From: Trema orientale
Lineage: Eukaryota > Streptophyta > Magnoliopsida > Rosales > Cannabaceae
Assembly: GCA_002914845.1 (NCBI GenBank)
Contig: JXTC01000044.1
Span: 708,300-772,299, forward strand
Length of the DNA: 64,000 bases
Direction of reading: 5' to 3'
The notes beneath the pieces were generated by a model. That model did not search any database, had not been told where the DNA came from, and saw only the letters and a list, made by a program, of their open reading frames with translations. Positions 1 to 11,935 of the stretch are shown here, piece after piece (within the stretch, counting starts at the first letter, position 1; the number at the start of each line of letters is the position of its first letter). A program made the translations under genes and the position numbers.

Positions 1-3000
1 TTGAATTATATTAATTATGTAATTTAATTTTTTTTTCCCTCTTTTTAACATCTGATGTATAATGGGTTTGGTTTTCTTTTTCTTTGCAGACTAGTATGAC
101 GCGTTCTTACTTTGAAAGCATCTAGAAATTAGAATATACTGTCTTCGGCTTTGGAAAATATTTCGTGGGGATTTTGAGTTTGAAAATATGTAGTGATGAT
201 TTCGTTGTTAACAGATCTTAAGATATTGACTTTATAACTCGAAATATGACAGATTTATACATATTGAACGGGAAAATATTGCAAGTGTAACGATCGCATT
301 GTCTATTTTCGTAGGTTATTTATCTTGTGGTAATGCTTGGAGTACATATAGTATCAAGATTTTGACTTATAAATAGTGACTATAATGGAGTATAGTGATA
401 TGAGGTATGTGGTGAGGTTCTTCCCAAAACTACTAAGAAAAAGGAATACATGTTGCTTATCAACCGACATTTGAAAAAAAAAAGTAAATTGTACTTTATT
501 CCCTTCAATTATGGTATTATTGGCACTTTTGCCCTTATAAAGTATTTTTTGGCACATTGCCCCAATGTATTTATAACCCGTTGCAATATCAACCATCACT
601 TAAGGTACGTCTGGTAAAATATTTAACGGAATTCGCCACTTGGCCAGCCACGTAGATTTGCAGGCTAAGAATTTCTTTCGAGAAATTGGGGAAGATGTAC
701 TCGGCCCCCAAATATGACGTCTTTGGCACATATTGCTCCTTCTAATTTCTTTTTTTTTTCTTTCCCCATTTACTTAAATAATTAGTTGCTTATTCATCTG
801 CACATGTTAGTAATTAACTTCTTCAGAGGGAATGTACAAATAACTCATTAAGTACTTGACTACAATAAGCCTTTCTATTTTTTTTAAATTATTTCCAATA
901 AGACATGGCTTATCATACACTAAAAAACCACACGTAAAGAACTATATATATATATATAAGGGTAATTACCATAATCCAATAAGGTAAATTACTATCGGTT
1001 TAAAACCGACGTTTATGCATACTATACAACGTTGGTTCCCATGCAATAATAGACGTCGCATGGCGTTGAAATTGGTATTATGTTAGTGGATTTTAATCTC
1101 AGAATTTAGACAATGTATAGGCGCTAGGTGTCATGGGTGGAGCCACATTGGCTGCATGGGGCAAATTAATATGCCCACCTCAATTTTTCTGTTCTCTTTT
1201 GAAATTCTAATGTAAATTAAGCCCTTCAAAAAATTTAATTTTAAGATATTACCCCTTAAAATTTCAAATTTATACAAATGCCCTCCTAAGTCCTTAAATT
1301 TTGAAATCATAATTTAAGCCAAAAATCTAAATGTAAAAAAAAAAGCTATAAAATTAATAATCTATTCAACAAGTGCTAGTCAACCTAATTTCCTCCTTAA
1401 TTAATTATATATGTGCCTAAACTCAAAGCCGTCCATACTTACAAATCTAATAAAATATTTTCATCTAATAGTAATAGTAAACCTTAAAAACAAATCCCAC
1501 ACATAATTTATGAACAAAACCCATAGATTAATACAAAAAAATAGTCTTCAATGATATTTCTTTTTTAAATTTGAGAGTTATCTTCTTTGGGCAATTTTTA
1601 AGAGAAGTTATATGGATATAAATAAATTGCTCTCTTCCATATTAAAAGCTCTAAATCTAATAAGTTGCTCTCTTCCATATTAATAAAAGCTCTAAATCTC
1701 CTATTAACTTTAACTTATCTAACTGATTTCAGAAAGGCACGTACAAAGCTCGCAACAACAAATTATGTAGCAATTATTTCAGAGTATGAAAACTCGTCAG
1801 ATGTGATTATTTTTAATGAGCTAGGATTAAGAACTACATGAGTCTATATATTATACATAAATATTTAGCTATTTGTTTTAACAAACACATACTATTCCCA
1901 GAAAAACCAAAGTTACTATAATTTAAGCAAATATTAATAGTATTCGTAATGTAGAAATACTTTCTTATAAGTTATGAATTGAAAATTTGGGCACACAAAT
2001 TTTCCATAACATTGAAATTTTCGTACTTTTTATGTTATTTTATGAGAAAACTTCATAAAATAATCTAGTATTTCATAATTTTTTACAAAACCACTGTGTT
2101 TTAAGAAGTATAGGAAAACTCTTTGAATTTGATTTTTTTATTACAAAAAACTTTGTAATTTGACTATTTTTGAAATCCAACTTCCTCATATAATCTAAAT
2201 TAGAAAAATTAATCATAAATGACAAAACTACCTTTAGTAGATAGTAGATTCAGGAGAATTACTAAAAAATATACTATCGTTTCTCCTCTCCAATCTCACT
2301 ATTGGCATGTGTGGATTTTATTTTTTATTTTTTTACTATTTTAATATTATAACAAAGTATATTGGAGTTCATATATCAAGCAGTGAGATAATGAGATAAG
2401 AGGAATGATCCTAGTACTCTTCTCTATTCAGACTAAAGATTAGTTATATATTAGGAAAAATAAATAGAAAATTTGCTTGTTTTGTTGAATGTCTACGCAT
2501 CATTTTATGATAAATTACTTTTGTGTTTATGTTTTTTTTTTTTTTTTTTAAGAAAAGAAAATGTATACAAGAGTAGTTTCAAAATCGTATTTATTCATCG
2601 AATAAATAAAAACGTAGAATGTACACGTTATATCTTCCGTTGGTTTTTTAATTAGCAAAATATTCATTTACCCCTGGTATATTTTTTAGGAATGCACCGT
2701 ATATCTATCCCTCTAGTTAACCAAATCCTATTGAAATTATCTTTTTTAACATTTGCGAATATACATGATTTTGTCAAAATAGGTTAAAACATTTTTTTAA
2801 AATGAAAATTCTCTAATTTCCTTTTTTATTTCGTTGTTGTCAACTTTTTTCAAAATTTGCACGCTTTGTTTGAGTATTAAAAACTGTTGAAACAAATATA
2901 TATATAGAGTACAATAGGGAATTTTTTTTATTCTTTATTGATAAGAAAATTAGTTTTAATCTTTAGATTTCAATCCCATGATTACAATTAAATGTATCTG

Positions 3001-4002
3001 AATAATTTTTAATGTGTATTAAATAATAGTATTTAGTTTTATAACCTTCCGATTCAAATCTAAAATTCAAAATTAAATTATTTATAGATAGAAAATAAAT
3101 AAATAAAAAATGTTGTTATACTAGCTCCTATATATATATATTTTGTTTGACGTTGGGGTTTCCCGGTGCCCTATTTTAATTCTTGAAGGGTTATACGCAT
3201 GGGAACGCTAGCAAATAACCAAGCAACTTTCCTAATGGTTGCTTTCTTAGAATAATTTATTGTATTAATATTTATTTAAGCCAAAAGTAAATGTAAGATA
3301 AGACATAGATTTTTATACAGCTTGCGCTGTAAGTATTTAACTAGTCTTAAAACGAAAAATTAATTGAATTTCACCTACTAACTAGTAAGTACCAATGATG
3401 ATTATTAAAGCTAGAGAAGCAACTTTGCATGGGAATATTCGAAGAGGGTCCAGACAAACTTCGATTAATGTTATTATTTAATTAAAAGCTTCGTTGTAAA
3501 TAATTAACTCCGCGTTGTCCTTACCAGCTTTTACGGCTAAGATTAATTATTAATTTACATATTTAATTATTATGATTAACATAACCCAATGAGAAAAGTT
3601 AATTCCATACTTTAATGACATAAAGTTAAAACTAGTGGTGAAAACTTGTGCGAAGTACAGTGTCCTAAAGGTCCCCCGCCCATTTTGTTAGGTATTCACT
3701 TTTTATAGAATTCTATTGGACCCTAATCTTTGTTGCTTCCATAAAGATATTCTTTCTTAATTTTGTAATGATTTAGAAAGTTGTTTCGGGTTTTTCTATA
3801 ATATATCATCTTATATTTGATTTTGGTATTAATTATATAAGTGGTCGTTATACTCTTAACACTGCTGTTATGTCTAACATTGTTCTTTGCTAAATTGGTC
3901 CATGCTATACTTTCATTTGCATTCATTCTCCCACATCCACAATGGTGGAACTTTGTAACTAAAAAAAAAGAGAATCTTTAATAAACACTTGAGACTGNTC
4001 AG
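1..4002. other. AT-rich intergenic region without genes
   Basis: No open frame here has recognisable protein similarity; the short frames are low-complexity. The stretch contains long T and A runs, a TATATATA run near 945-958, and a small tandem duplication at about 1624-1698 (two copies of a unit containing TTGCTCTCTTCCATATTAA). Around 985-1075 there are short inverted motifs around CGACGT and ATGCAT that could be the remains of a transposon end, but I cannot delimit one. A single N stands at 3998. Confidence 0.6.
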
Positions 4003-4555
4003 ATTAATAATAGTAATGACCCTTGAATTATGCATATTGTACCATTTTCACACTTGAATTTTTAACTCACACAGCAATGACTTTTGAATTATGTAATTGT
4101 TGTAAATGACATTTTGTTACAAAATATTAAATATTTAATATAAATAAATCCTTAAAAAAATGTAATTATAAAATACATAATTTGTTAATTATAGTCAAGA
4201 ATGAAACTCCGAATTTTCAACTTATATAGTAGATTACCGAGACTTATGCAATTATTGCAGAAATGACCATTGTTTTCACAAATTGTTAAATTTTAATAGA
4301 AATGAGTCATGTACAAAGCATTCAATTTGAAAATTATGGCAAAGAACGAGATTCTTACTCATAGAAGTAAATAATGCCTATATGCTTTGTCCATAACTTT
4401 TTTTTTCTGTTAAAAAACTAACAGTTTGTGACAAAGGGCCATTGTTGTAACAACTATATAATTTAGGCGCTATTATTGTGTAAGTTAAAAATTCAGGAGT
4501 TTAAATAGTATAATGAGTATAAATTTTATAATTTATGGTCTATTACTATTATTAA
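4003..4555. mobile_element. MITE-like foldback element, about 550 bp
   Basis: The first about 120 bases and the reverse complement of the last about 120 bases match with moderate divergence. Both begin TTAATAATAGTAAT and both contain GAATTTTTAACT followed by a CACAnnAAT stretch and a TTGTTGTAA/GTTGTTACAA block. The interior is AT-rich and non-coding. I find no clear target-site duplication, partly because the left flank contains an N. It is a non-autonomous TIR element by structure; its superfamily is undetermined. Confidence 0.6.
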
Positions 4556-4692
4556 CTCTTTACTTCTATATTTCATTATTTGACAAATGATTTTTGTTAA
4601 AATGTCTCATATATGAGTAAAGTATAATAAGGTTTACATGTCTCAAGAGATAATAATGAAAAGAGAATAGATTTACAATCATATAAACACTT

Positions 4693-5293
4693 GAGAAACT
4701 GATATGGATAGGACTAGGCCAAAATGACTTTTTTTTTTTTTTTACGTATTTTTCTAAAAATGACATTTTTAAGAGTGTCAAAATTTCTTGACCATGTAAC
4801 AACCATTATTTAAGATTTTTTCATGGTCAAAACATCTTTGACACTCCTAAAAAAGTCATTTTGTGGATGCCGGAGAAAAGGAAATGGATAAGACTAATTT
4901 GGGCTAACTGACTTTTTTGTGTATTTTTCTAAAAATGACATTTTTAGAAGTATCAATGACACTTTGACCTATAGTCAAAAACTTTTTTTTTTTGAGAAAA
5001 TAAATTTGTTATTATAATGCAAAATATTTTTACAATAACAGATTGAATTGGAAGAGAAATTCTTCCAATAAATAAGCTAATTTTGTACTCCTAAAGCTAT
5101 TCTAGCCAATCCACAAGTAAATAAATTGTATAGTCAAAAATTTTTTGACCATGAAAAAGTTTTAAATAATGGTTGTTTCATGGTTAAGAAGCTCTTGATA
5201 TATGGTCAAAAAATCCTTAACACTAATAAAAATGTCATATTTAAAAAATGCACAAAAAGGTCATTTTGGTCCAAGTTAGTCCGTCATTTTCTC
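4693..5293. mobile_element. MULE-type foldback element with perfect 9-bp TSD
   Basis: The 601-bp element is bounded by identical 9-mers TAAACACTT at 4684-4692 and 5294-5302, the TSD length expected of Mutator-like elements. The ends start GAGAAA and end TTTCTC. Long inverted arms follow: CCAAAATGACTTTTT, TTTTCTAAAAATGACATTTTT, TTGACCATG and AACAACCATTATTTAA all recur in inverted form. The left part (4693-4875) is already a complete hairpin and a third arm copy lies at about 4876-4985, so the element looks like two foldbacks joined or nested. It has no coding capacity. Confidence 0.85.
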
Positions 5294-5726
5294 TAAACAC
5301 TTTCGGAAAAGGCCCAGATATTGAACAGCTCAATACAGGTGAGTTAGTGATTAGTTGACTGGATTCCTTGGTCCACTATATTGGACCATAAATTCTAGTG
5401 AAAAGAAGGCCCATATTATTACTGGGCTTTGATTTTCTGAGCCCATAGACCAGGACGAGGCTCTAAGGGTGACAACGCTTGACCAATTAACATACATTGT
5501 CTAAACGTACAATAACAATTTTTTGGTTCATGATGGAACTCTTCTCGTTCCTATGTTCATTCAAATAAGCAAGGCTATAATGGGTAAGGAAATAAAAAGT
5601 TGTTTCTTTTTTTTTTTTTTTTTTCCATCCATTCATTTGTTTATTTACACATTTAAGAAACAATTTTTGGTGAAATTCTTGCGTATTTAATTACAAATAT
5701 ATTTGGAAAATTTGATCATTCTAAAG

Positions 5727-6057
5727 GCATCTCCAACCCAACGGTATTTTGCTGCTTTTTGTCAAATATAGAGCAGCGAAATCCCTCCAACCGAAAGCCA
5801 TTATATGTGCCAAAATAGAGGGCTGCTATAGTGCTACTGTAGCAATAGCCCATCATCGCTTTTTTTTTTTGGGTCAAATTTCTAAAAATATTCCTGTTAA
5901 ATATTTAATTCCCACGTATATCTTGGTTTTTCTTCTTCTTCTTCTTCTTCTGCTTCTTCTTCTTTTATTGCCAAATAGCCTAGTATATCTACTTTTACAT
6001 GTAGTAATCCACTTTTATACCAATTTTAGTTTAGAGTAATTAGTCTTCACTCTTATT
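5727..6057 (+). mobile_element. Possible PIF/Harbinger-type left end
   Basis: The sequence begins AGGCATCTCCAACCCAACGG directly after TAA, which fits the 3-bp TWA target duplication and GGCATCTCCAAC-like starts I associate with plant Harbinger-type elements. A matching right end was not found in the window. The decayed Harbinger-associated gene at 8590-9476 lies in the same orientation, so this may be the start of that element, later split by the 6058-7180 insertion. A CTT microsatellite (about 5932-5962) makes a spurious poly-leucine frame. This is an inference from motif memory. Confidence 0.3.
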
Positions 6058-7180
6058 ATTTGCTATTAATATGAATTTGCCCATTCACTTTTGACTTTAT
6101 ATTCAAGTACCCCGTAAATGACAAAATTGTTCTTTTTTTACCCCCTCACTTTTGACTTTTTATTCAAGTGCCCATGTAAAGTTGTTTTTCTTTTACCTCC
6201 TCACCTCTAATATCGTTAGAAAACTATTAGTGGACAATAATCAAATATTCTTTTAACTTTTTAAAGAGCTAAATAATGCTCTCGTTAATTTTTTTTCTAT
6301 TTTATTGGGCATTTTTAAATAATTAATTTTTTATGATTAAATAAAAGAAAAGAGATAACATCATATTATTTTATATGAATAAATATTTATATATATTAAA
6401 AAAAAATAAAAGGCCTAATCCAATAGTTTTTACTCAAGTTTGATCTATACATATTTATATGATATATTAAATATAGTTTTTTGTTGCAGTTGTAGTATAA
6501 TTTCGTTCTGGATATGAATCTACATCTAAGAAAAAGCTACACCCTTAATTAGTTATATTTAACCATGTTAGAAAATATTATTTTACATCATTTTTATTTA
6601 TTTATTGTATTTAATCATATAAAAAAACAATTATTCATTTTATCTCATGTCTTTTACTCTCGGTATGAATTTGCTCCCTCATTCAATGAACAAGGACCAA
6701 AAAATCATTTCACCTTCTAAAGAGTTTTTTGGATATAAAATTTTGTAGTACTTTTTATTTGACTTCGGAAAATATTTTAAAACTAATGAATTAATACAAA
6801 AACTGCTCTACAGTGTTTATTTTTTGTTTTATATACATAAACATATATAAAAAAAGTAGTATTTTTTTAACCTCTTTTTCATTTCTTTAATTTGTTTAAT
6901 CATAAAAAAAACAAGTTATTTGGAAATATTCAATAGAAAACAAAAATAGTAAAAGACATTTATTTATCTATTTAAAAAGTAAAATGACTATTTGGTCATT
7001 ATCCACTAATAGTTTTTTAACGGTATTAAAGTTGAAGAGACAAAAGAAAAATAATTTTATCATTTAGGAGCACTTGAATATAAAGTCAAAAGTAAGAGAT
7101 AGAAAAAGAACAACTCTGCCATTTAGGGACACTTGATTACAAAATCAAAAGTGATGACTAAACTCATACTTACGGTAAAT
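6058..7180. mobile_element. TIR element with arms over 200 bp, non-autonomous
   Basis: The left arm (about 6058-6270) and the reverse complement of the right arm (about 6965-7180) align over more than 200 bases. Shared blocks include CACTTTTGACTTTATATTCAAGT, split here as CACTTTTGACTTT and ATATTCAAGTnC, then AAACTATTAGTGGA and TTTTACTTTTTAAA-like text. The interior is AT-rich with no reading frame. Long TIRs suggest a MULE-like MITE. I did not find a convincing TSD, so the outer edge is uncertain by several bases. Confidence 0.7.
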
Positions 7181-7183
7181 GTT

Positions 7184-7213
7184 TGGGGAGAGGGGAGGGG
7201 TGGAGGGGGGGAA
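7184..7213 (+). other. G-rich run, potential G-quadruplex
   Basis: A dense purine run (GGGGAGAGGGGAGGGG followed by TGGAGGGGGGG) sits in otherwise strongly AT-rich DNA, directly next to the right end of the preceding TIR element. It has at least four runs of four or more G, which satisfies the usual quadruplex-forming pattern. No gene is near enough to suggest promoter function. Confidence 0.6.
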
Positions 7214-7954
7214 TGACTAGTTGTCTTTAGTTTATAAAGTGAATGTTAGTTTTTATACTGTCAAATTCGGTACATCATATTTTACACTTGATATATCAGT
7301 AGATATGTCGGCCATTTTGTTACGACATTCACTTAAAATAGGCCCAAAATTCGATCATTTTGCTATATGTCTCATGATAAATTTTAGAATTACTTTTTTT
7401 GCTTGGAGTATATCGACCACGCTGACAATACTTGATAATGCAGAAAAGCTGCTTTGTAAATATTTCTGAAAGTTATGCCTTTTACTAAAAGTCTAAAAGT
7501 CACTTTTGGGCATTTCTAACCAAGATCTCTATTTTGTAACAATCAAAACTCTAAAATACAACAATTTTACTCTATATTTTTTTTTTCTGTCTCTAACTCA
7601 TTACTCCAAATACTACACCAAAAAGAATGTTATCTACAACAACAACAAAAAAAAAATTCTCTCTATCTTTTACCTAAATCTCTTTTTGACCCATTAACTG
7701 TCTCTATATATATTTTATTTAAACAATTACTTCACTATATAAGTCATATTAATTTAACGATATATTAACAAATTATATTATTTGTGAAATTATGTAAATA
7801 ATACAATAATATAAATTACGAAATTATAAATTATATTTAATTATGAACTAATAGTTTTATTTATTATACATGAGCACATTATATTTAAGAAACTCCAAAA
7901 AATTACATGAAATATAAAAATAATAATACAAAGATAAAATTACGTAAAATTTTG

Positions 7955-8280
7955 AAGATAAGATATCTTATACATGAAATCTCACTAGTTGGTTGGATTT
8001 CACCCTCATCTAGACTATAGGATTAAGATTTTCAAATAAAATATCTTATCTTCACTTTTTTTAATATCTAAAGTTAATATAGGTTATACATGAAACCTCA
8101 ACTGTGGGTTAGATTTCACCCCTCATATAGACCGTATGATTAAGATTTTCAATGAAAAATATATTTTCTTCATTTTTTTTTAATAAATTTTGAAGAAAGA
8201 TATCTCTGGCATTAAATCTGAATTGTAGAATAGATTCTCCCCTCATCTAATCCATAAGATTAGAATTTTGAAAAATCATA
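7955..8280 (+). repeat. Three degenerate tandem copies of a ~118-bp unit
   Basis: Three successive copies start near 7961, 8079 and 8198. Each carries a TACATGAAAnCTCA-type start, a GGnTnnATTTCnCCCCTCAT core and GATTAAGATTTTC at the end; the third copy is the most diverged. The stretch 7221-7954 before it is AT-rich and holds nothing recognisable. Confidence 0.6.
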
Positions 8281-8589
8281 TTTTATCATTACTTTTTTCT
8301 ATGAATTCTGAACAATGTCACATAATCTATTCACACGTATATCTGCAACCATCAGTATCCTATCTTCTCTTCACTTTTAAGAAATCTTATATTATCTTCA
8401 CCATCACCTATCAAAAACAAAAAATAAAAAAAAAAATTGGTTGGCTCAAGTCATTAAAATTCCAGATACACAGTTGTAAAAGATATACAATTACATCATA
8501 TATATCTTGACATTTACCAAAACTCAATCATAGATATAAATTAAAGTATAATCATTTCTGGTCTAGAATTGAAAATGAACATAATAGCA

Positions 8590-9476
8590 ACCTATTAGCG
8601 TCCATCACTCAAACTCGAGCCAAAAGTTCTTTGCAATGTTAATGCCAAACTATTAGAATAATTGTTTCAAAATTAAGGGAATGTGTAAGACAAATTGAAA
8701 ATCTCAATCCAAGCAAAGCTTCTGAACAAGACATTGTGAGTATTTCTTCTTTTAGTTTATATACAAATTTTGTAGTGAGGTTTATTAAATAATTTATCTT
8801 TCTTCTTTGATGTAGTTAAATCGGGCACAAATATTATTAGCATAAGATCCGAATTTTAAGAAAACATTCAAATTTGATCACGTATAGCTTATTCTTAAGG
8901 ATATGGAAAAAATTTCAGATAATGTTAACAATTAAACACCAGTCTTTCAAAGATAAAGTAGTAACTTTGCATCTCTGCAATCCGAGTCGTCCCTTGCAGA
9001 CTCTCTTACATCGGAATATCCTGGTTTGTCTGCATTTGATCTTAATATAAATAATAGAGAAATTGGTAGTAGTTTATCTCAATGGTCCATTGGAGTGAAG
9101 AAAACCAAAAGTAAAAAGAAAAACGATGAAGATATATAACTTATTGAAACTATTAAAGAAGAAAAGTAATAATTACGTAAGCTCGAATCCTTTATGGAGT
9201 CTAAATCAACAAATAAAATTTTATTCTCCTCACGAAATTAAGTGACTGTTATTTTTTTTACTCGTTTTGAGCACGTAACCTTTGAATTTCGTAATTTTAT
9301 TGCCTATCGAAGTTACCTTTTTTTAAAACTTCAAAGAGTTTATGCGAAGTGAGCAGTCAAGAATCACGAGGAAAAAAACTCCACAACAAGGCGAAAGATC
9401 TCAAAATACCTCTAATAGTTTTGGACAATTTTTCACTAATCTTGGAGGTTCCGAAGACGATCTTCCGCTATATTAA
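8590..9476 (+). pseudogene. Decayed PIF/Harbinger-associated Myb/SANT (NAM-associated) protein
   Basis: Conceptual translation across stops gives a recognisable line of fragments: LNPSKASEQDI, then after a GT-AG intron LNRAQILLA-DPNFKKTFKF, ILKDMEKISDNV, SLADSLTSEYPGLSAFDL, SQWSIGVKKTKSKKKND and a terminal QFFTNLGGSEDDLPLY. These match the C-terminal half of the glutathione-S-transferase-T3-like / NAM-associated proteins carried by or related to Harbinger transposons. In-frame stops include TAA at 8843 (Q expected) and TAG at 8885 (W expected), both single transitions. It is non-functional. The N-terminal DNA-binding part is not recognisable. Confidence 0.7.
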
Positions 9477-9978
9477 ATCATATGTTTAGGTTATATTGTA
9501 TTTTTTATATTGTACTTGCCAACTTTTTTTAACATATGTTGTATTTTTTTTTTCCTTTTTAACTCTATGTATTTGTAATTTCATATTCATCAATTTTAAG
9601 CTTTTTATCTAATATGTTGTAATGAAAGTTGTGTTTTGTTAAATTTAATTAAGTGTTTAATTATTTTATTAATTTTTAGGCATAATATACACAGTTTTAA
9701 TTATTTCTAAACATGTAATATTTTTTTAATCAAATTGAAACTATTAAATTAATTAATCTTTATTTTAATTACCTTAACAATTAATATAAAATCATTCATA
9801 CTAATTAAAACATTTTAAATGTAAAACAGGAGATTTGTGCTCTTCGTTTTTTTTATATGAAATGGAAGGTGGAGATCCTTTCAAGCAAATTCTTGAGAAG
9901 ATTCAACCACTATTTTCATTTAAAAAAAAAAATACAAAACAAACGTGTATTCAAGCAAGTCATGCAAAAAAAAGAGAC
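9477..9978. other. AT-rich non-coding stretch
   Basis: No gene is visible. It contains T-rich tracts and short frames (9835-10054) with no family resemblance. It may be the 3' flank of the decayed Harbinger-associated gene. Confidence 0.5.
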
Positions 9979-11042
9979 CTACTCATTTTGGACCAAATTA
10001 TTTCTGGTCATGTCCATTTACTTGATGGAGTTTGCATATAAAAACAAATTTTAAGCTTGTAACAGCAATAATTCAGTAATACCATTACAGCTGAGTATAA
10101 TGCCACAAATAAAATAACAGAAACATAAGATAGATTACATCATTTTGTCACTTCTGCTTCAATTCCTAAATAATACATTGTAATAATATTAAGATCCACT
10201 TGTGGTTGCTCTTCTAAGTCAAACAACATTCTACGAGAGGATACACTGGCCTCGTGAAAAAAGTAATATCACCTTTGAATGTTTTATGGACTTGAGAGAA
10301 ACAGAAATACAAGCTATCCATAAACCAAGACTACCAGATTATCAAATCACACACTCACTTGACGAGCTAAGGGTTAATCTAAATGTATTCTTTATCATTT
10401 CAAACCAGTCATATGAAGCGATGTAGTAGGCCATTTTGAATTAATATACATGCTTCCCATCAATCCAACCTTTTTCGCTAAAATCACAATATGTCATGAC
10501 ATCCGGCTGGCAACATTTTGGACCGATTTTGGCCATCACTCCTTTGTTCGTGTCAGCTACCTCCATTTTTCAATATAGTCATAACGGTGGTTCCAATACG
10601 ATCAATTTTCACATCATTGCATTTGAAAAAAAGTACTATTTATAATAACAATCAATATTTAAACAATATCCTCTACAGATTAAACATCATTATTTAACAA
10701 ATTACAGTCATATCATTACAGAAATAGCATAAAAAATGACAAGGACCTGAAATATGCCCAATCACAGATGTTACTCTATAATGCGCCCTGAATCCAAGAA
10801 AACTCCCATCAAATTCATGTACATCTGTACTACTCCTCCTTGTACTCATCTGTATAATGCACATATTTCTTAAATCATGAATTTATTAACAACACAAAAA
10901 AATTGGTTTAAGAAACATGAGAAAGACTAAGAAGCAAAACAAAAATAAAGCATGCAATTGCAGGGACTGAACAAAAGTATATGAACCTACTATTCTAATG
11001 AAACCCAGTTATGACCAGAAATAATGTACTGAAAATTAGTAG
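9979..11042 (-). mobile_element. Pack-type TIR element carrying an inverted TOP3B fragment
   Basis: Positions 10032-11010 are the inverted, near-identical copy (a few percent different by eye) of 26516-27517, which spans the end of intron 2, exon 3 and part of intron 3 of TOP3B. The copy is flanked by an inverted repeat absent from the TOP3B locus: ATTATTTCTGGTCAT at 9997-10011 and its perfect reverse complement at 11011-11025, extending imperfectly to about 32 bp (9979-10011 and 11011-11042, sharing CTACTnATTTT). This is the structure of a Pack-type TIR transposon that captured a host gene piece, with the donor 16 kb away. No convincing TSD was found, so a simple inverted duplication remains possible. 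Confidence 0.6.
10747..10849 (-). pseudogene. Duplicated TOP3B exon 3, frameshifted
   Basis: This 103-base stretch is the reverse-strand copy of TOP3B exon 3 (26699-26802, 104 bases), which encodes the part of the Toprim region containing [20 protein letters not shown]. It has lost one A near the exon's 3' end (GAAATATG against GAAAATATG), which shifts the frame, and has at least one CCG to CTG change. The splice sites are still present. It is a dead copy but could give antisense transcripts. Confidence 0.85.
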
Positions 11043-11071
11043 TTAAGACCATACATTTTTCCAAAAATTGT

Positions 11072-11466
11072 ATTGAAAATTAGGCTTTGTACGACGTTTT
11101 TTTAAAAAAATTGAAAATATACAGTGGACTCATTTTTTTAGATCCGGTATCGTAGTTTTAAGAAAAATAATATTTTTTAAAATTTTTTTAGAAAATACTA
11201 TTTTTTAAAATAGTAACTAATATCCGGTAACTAGTTTTTGAGCACTGGTAACTAATAATCAAACGTATCTATAACTGGTGACTGGTAAATGATAACTAGT
11301 TTTCAGATACTAGTAACTAGTTTCTATTTAAAAAAATATTATTTTTCTAAAACTTTTTTAAAAAATGATTTTTCTAAAAAAAGCGGTACAAGAATTGAAA
11401 AAAAATACGACCCACCGTATTTTTGTAATTTTGTTTTGTTTTTGTCGGTAGAAGCGTTAGAAACCC
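11072..11466. mobile_element. 395-bp MULE-like MITE with internal ACTAGT repeats
   Basis: The ends are inverted: TACAGTGG...GTATCGTAGTTTTAAGAAAAAT on the left matches TACGGTGG...GTACCGCTTTTTTTAGAAAAAT reading in from the right, and the right end is GTTAGAAACCC. The interior repeats motifs such as GGTAACTAG, GATAACTAGTTTTCAGATAC and AACTAATAATC. It is a compact relative of the larger element at 37710-39312, which shares the left end GAAAATTAGGC, the ACTAGT repeats and the right end. No convincing TSD was found. Confidence 0.65.
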
Positions 11467-11699
11467 AAAAGTCTGTAGCCCAACAGCCTGCGCTCTGGGA
11501 AAAAATGTCATGAAACCCACACTTTCAAACGGGTTGTTTAAACGTACCACCAGCTACATATTACTACCACTTTTTTAGACCTAAATGACGATTTTACCCT
11601 CACTTAAATAAGGACTCATCTCCTACATTTCATTCGGGCTTCTCATAGAACCTCTCTCTCTTTCTCTCTCTCTCTCTCTTAACCTGATGATGGTGGTTG

Positions 11700-11935
11700 G
11701 CGAGTACTTCGATTCTCGACGGTTAACGGCGACGACTTCGGTTCTCGGCGGCAGTAGTGGCGTGTATAACGATTCTAGACGGCGGCGACCTTGATTTTTA
11801 GGACACGAGAATTTCGATTTTAGGTTTTTTCTGTAGCAATGGCTGGGACCTCAAGGATTGACGACGGCGACGACCTCGATTTTTGACGGCGGAGACGACC
11901 TCGATTCTTAACGGCGATAGCGATTTTAATTCTCA
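11700..11935 (+). repeat. GC-rich iterated motif in the MULE leader
   Basis: A motif of the type GACGGCGACGACCTCGATT followed by TTTGACGG recurs about five or six times with variation (TCGATTCTCGACGG, GATTCTAGACGG, GATTTTTGACGG, GATTCTTAACGG). It follows a CT microsatellite (about 11651-11680) just inside the left TIR. It is far more GC-rich than its surroundings and lies upstream of the Ulp1 gene, where a promoter and 5' leader would be. Its CpG density makes it a likely methylation target. Confidence 0.6.

Noticed and set aside
5749-6039. Frame with a long leucine run
   Set aside because: The leucines come from a CTT microsatellite; the rest has no similarity and overlaps transposon-like sequence.
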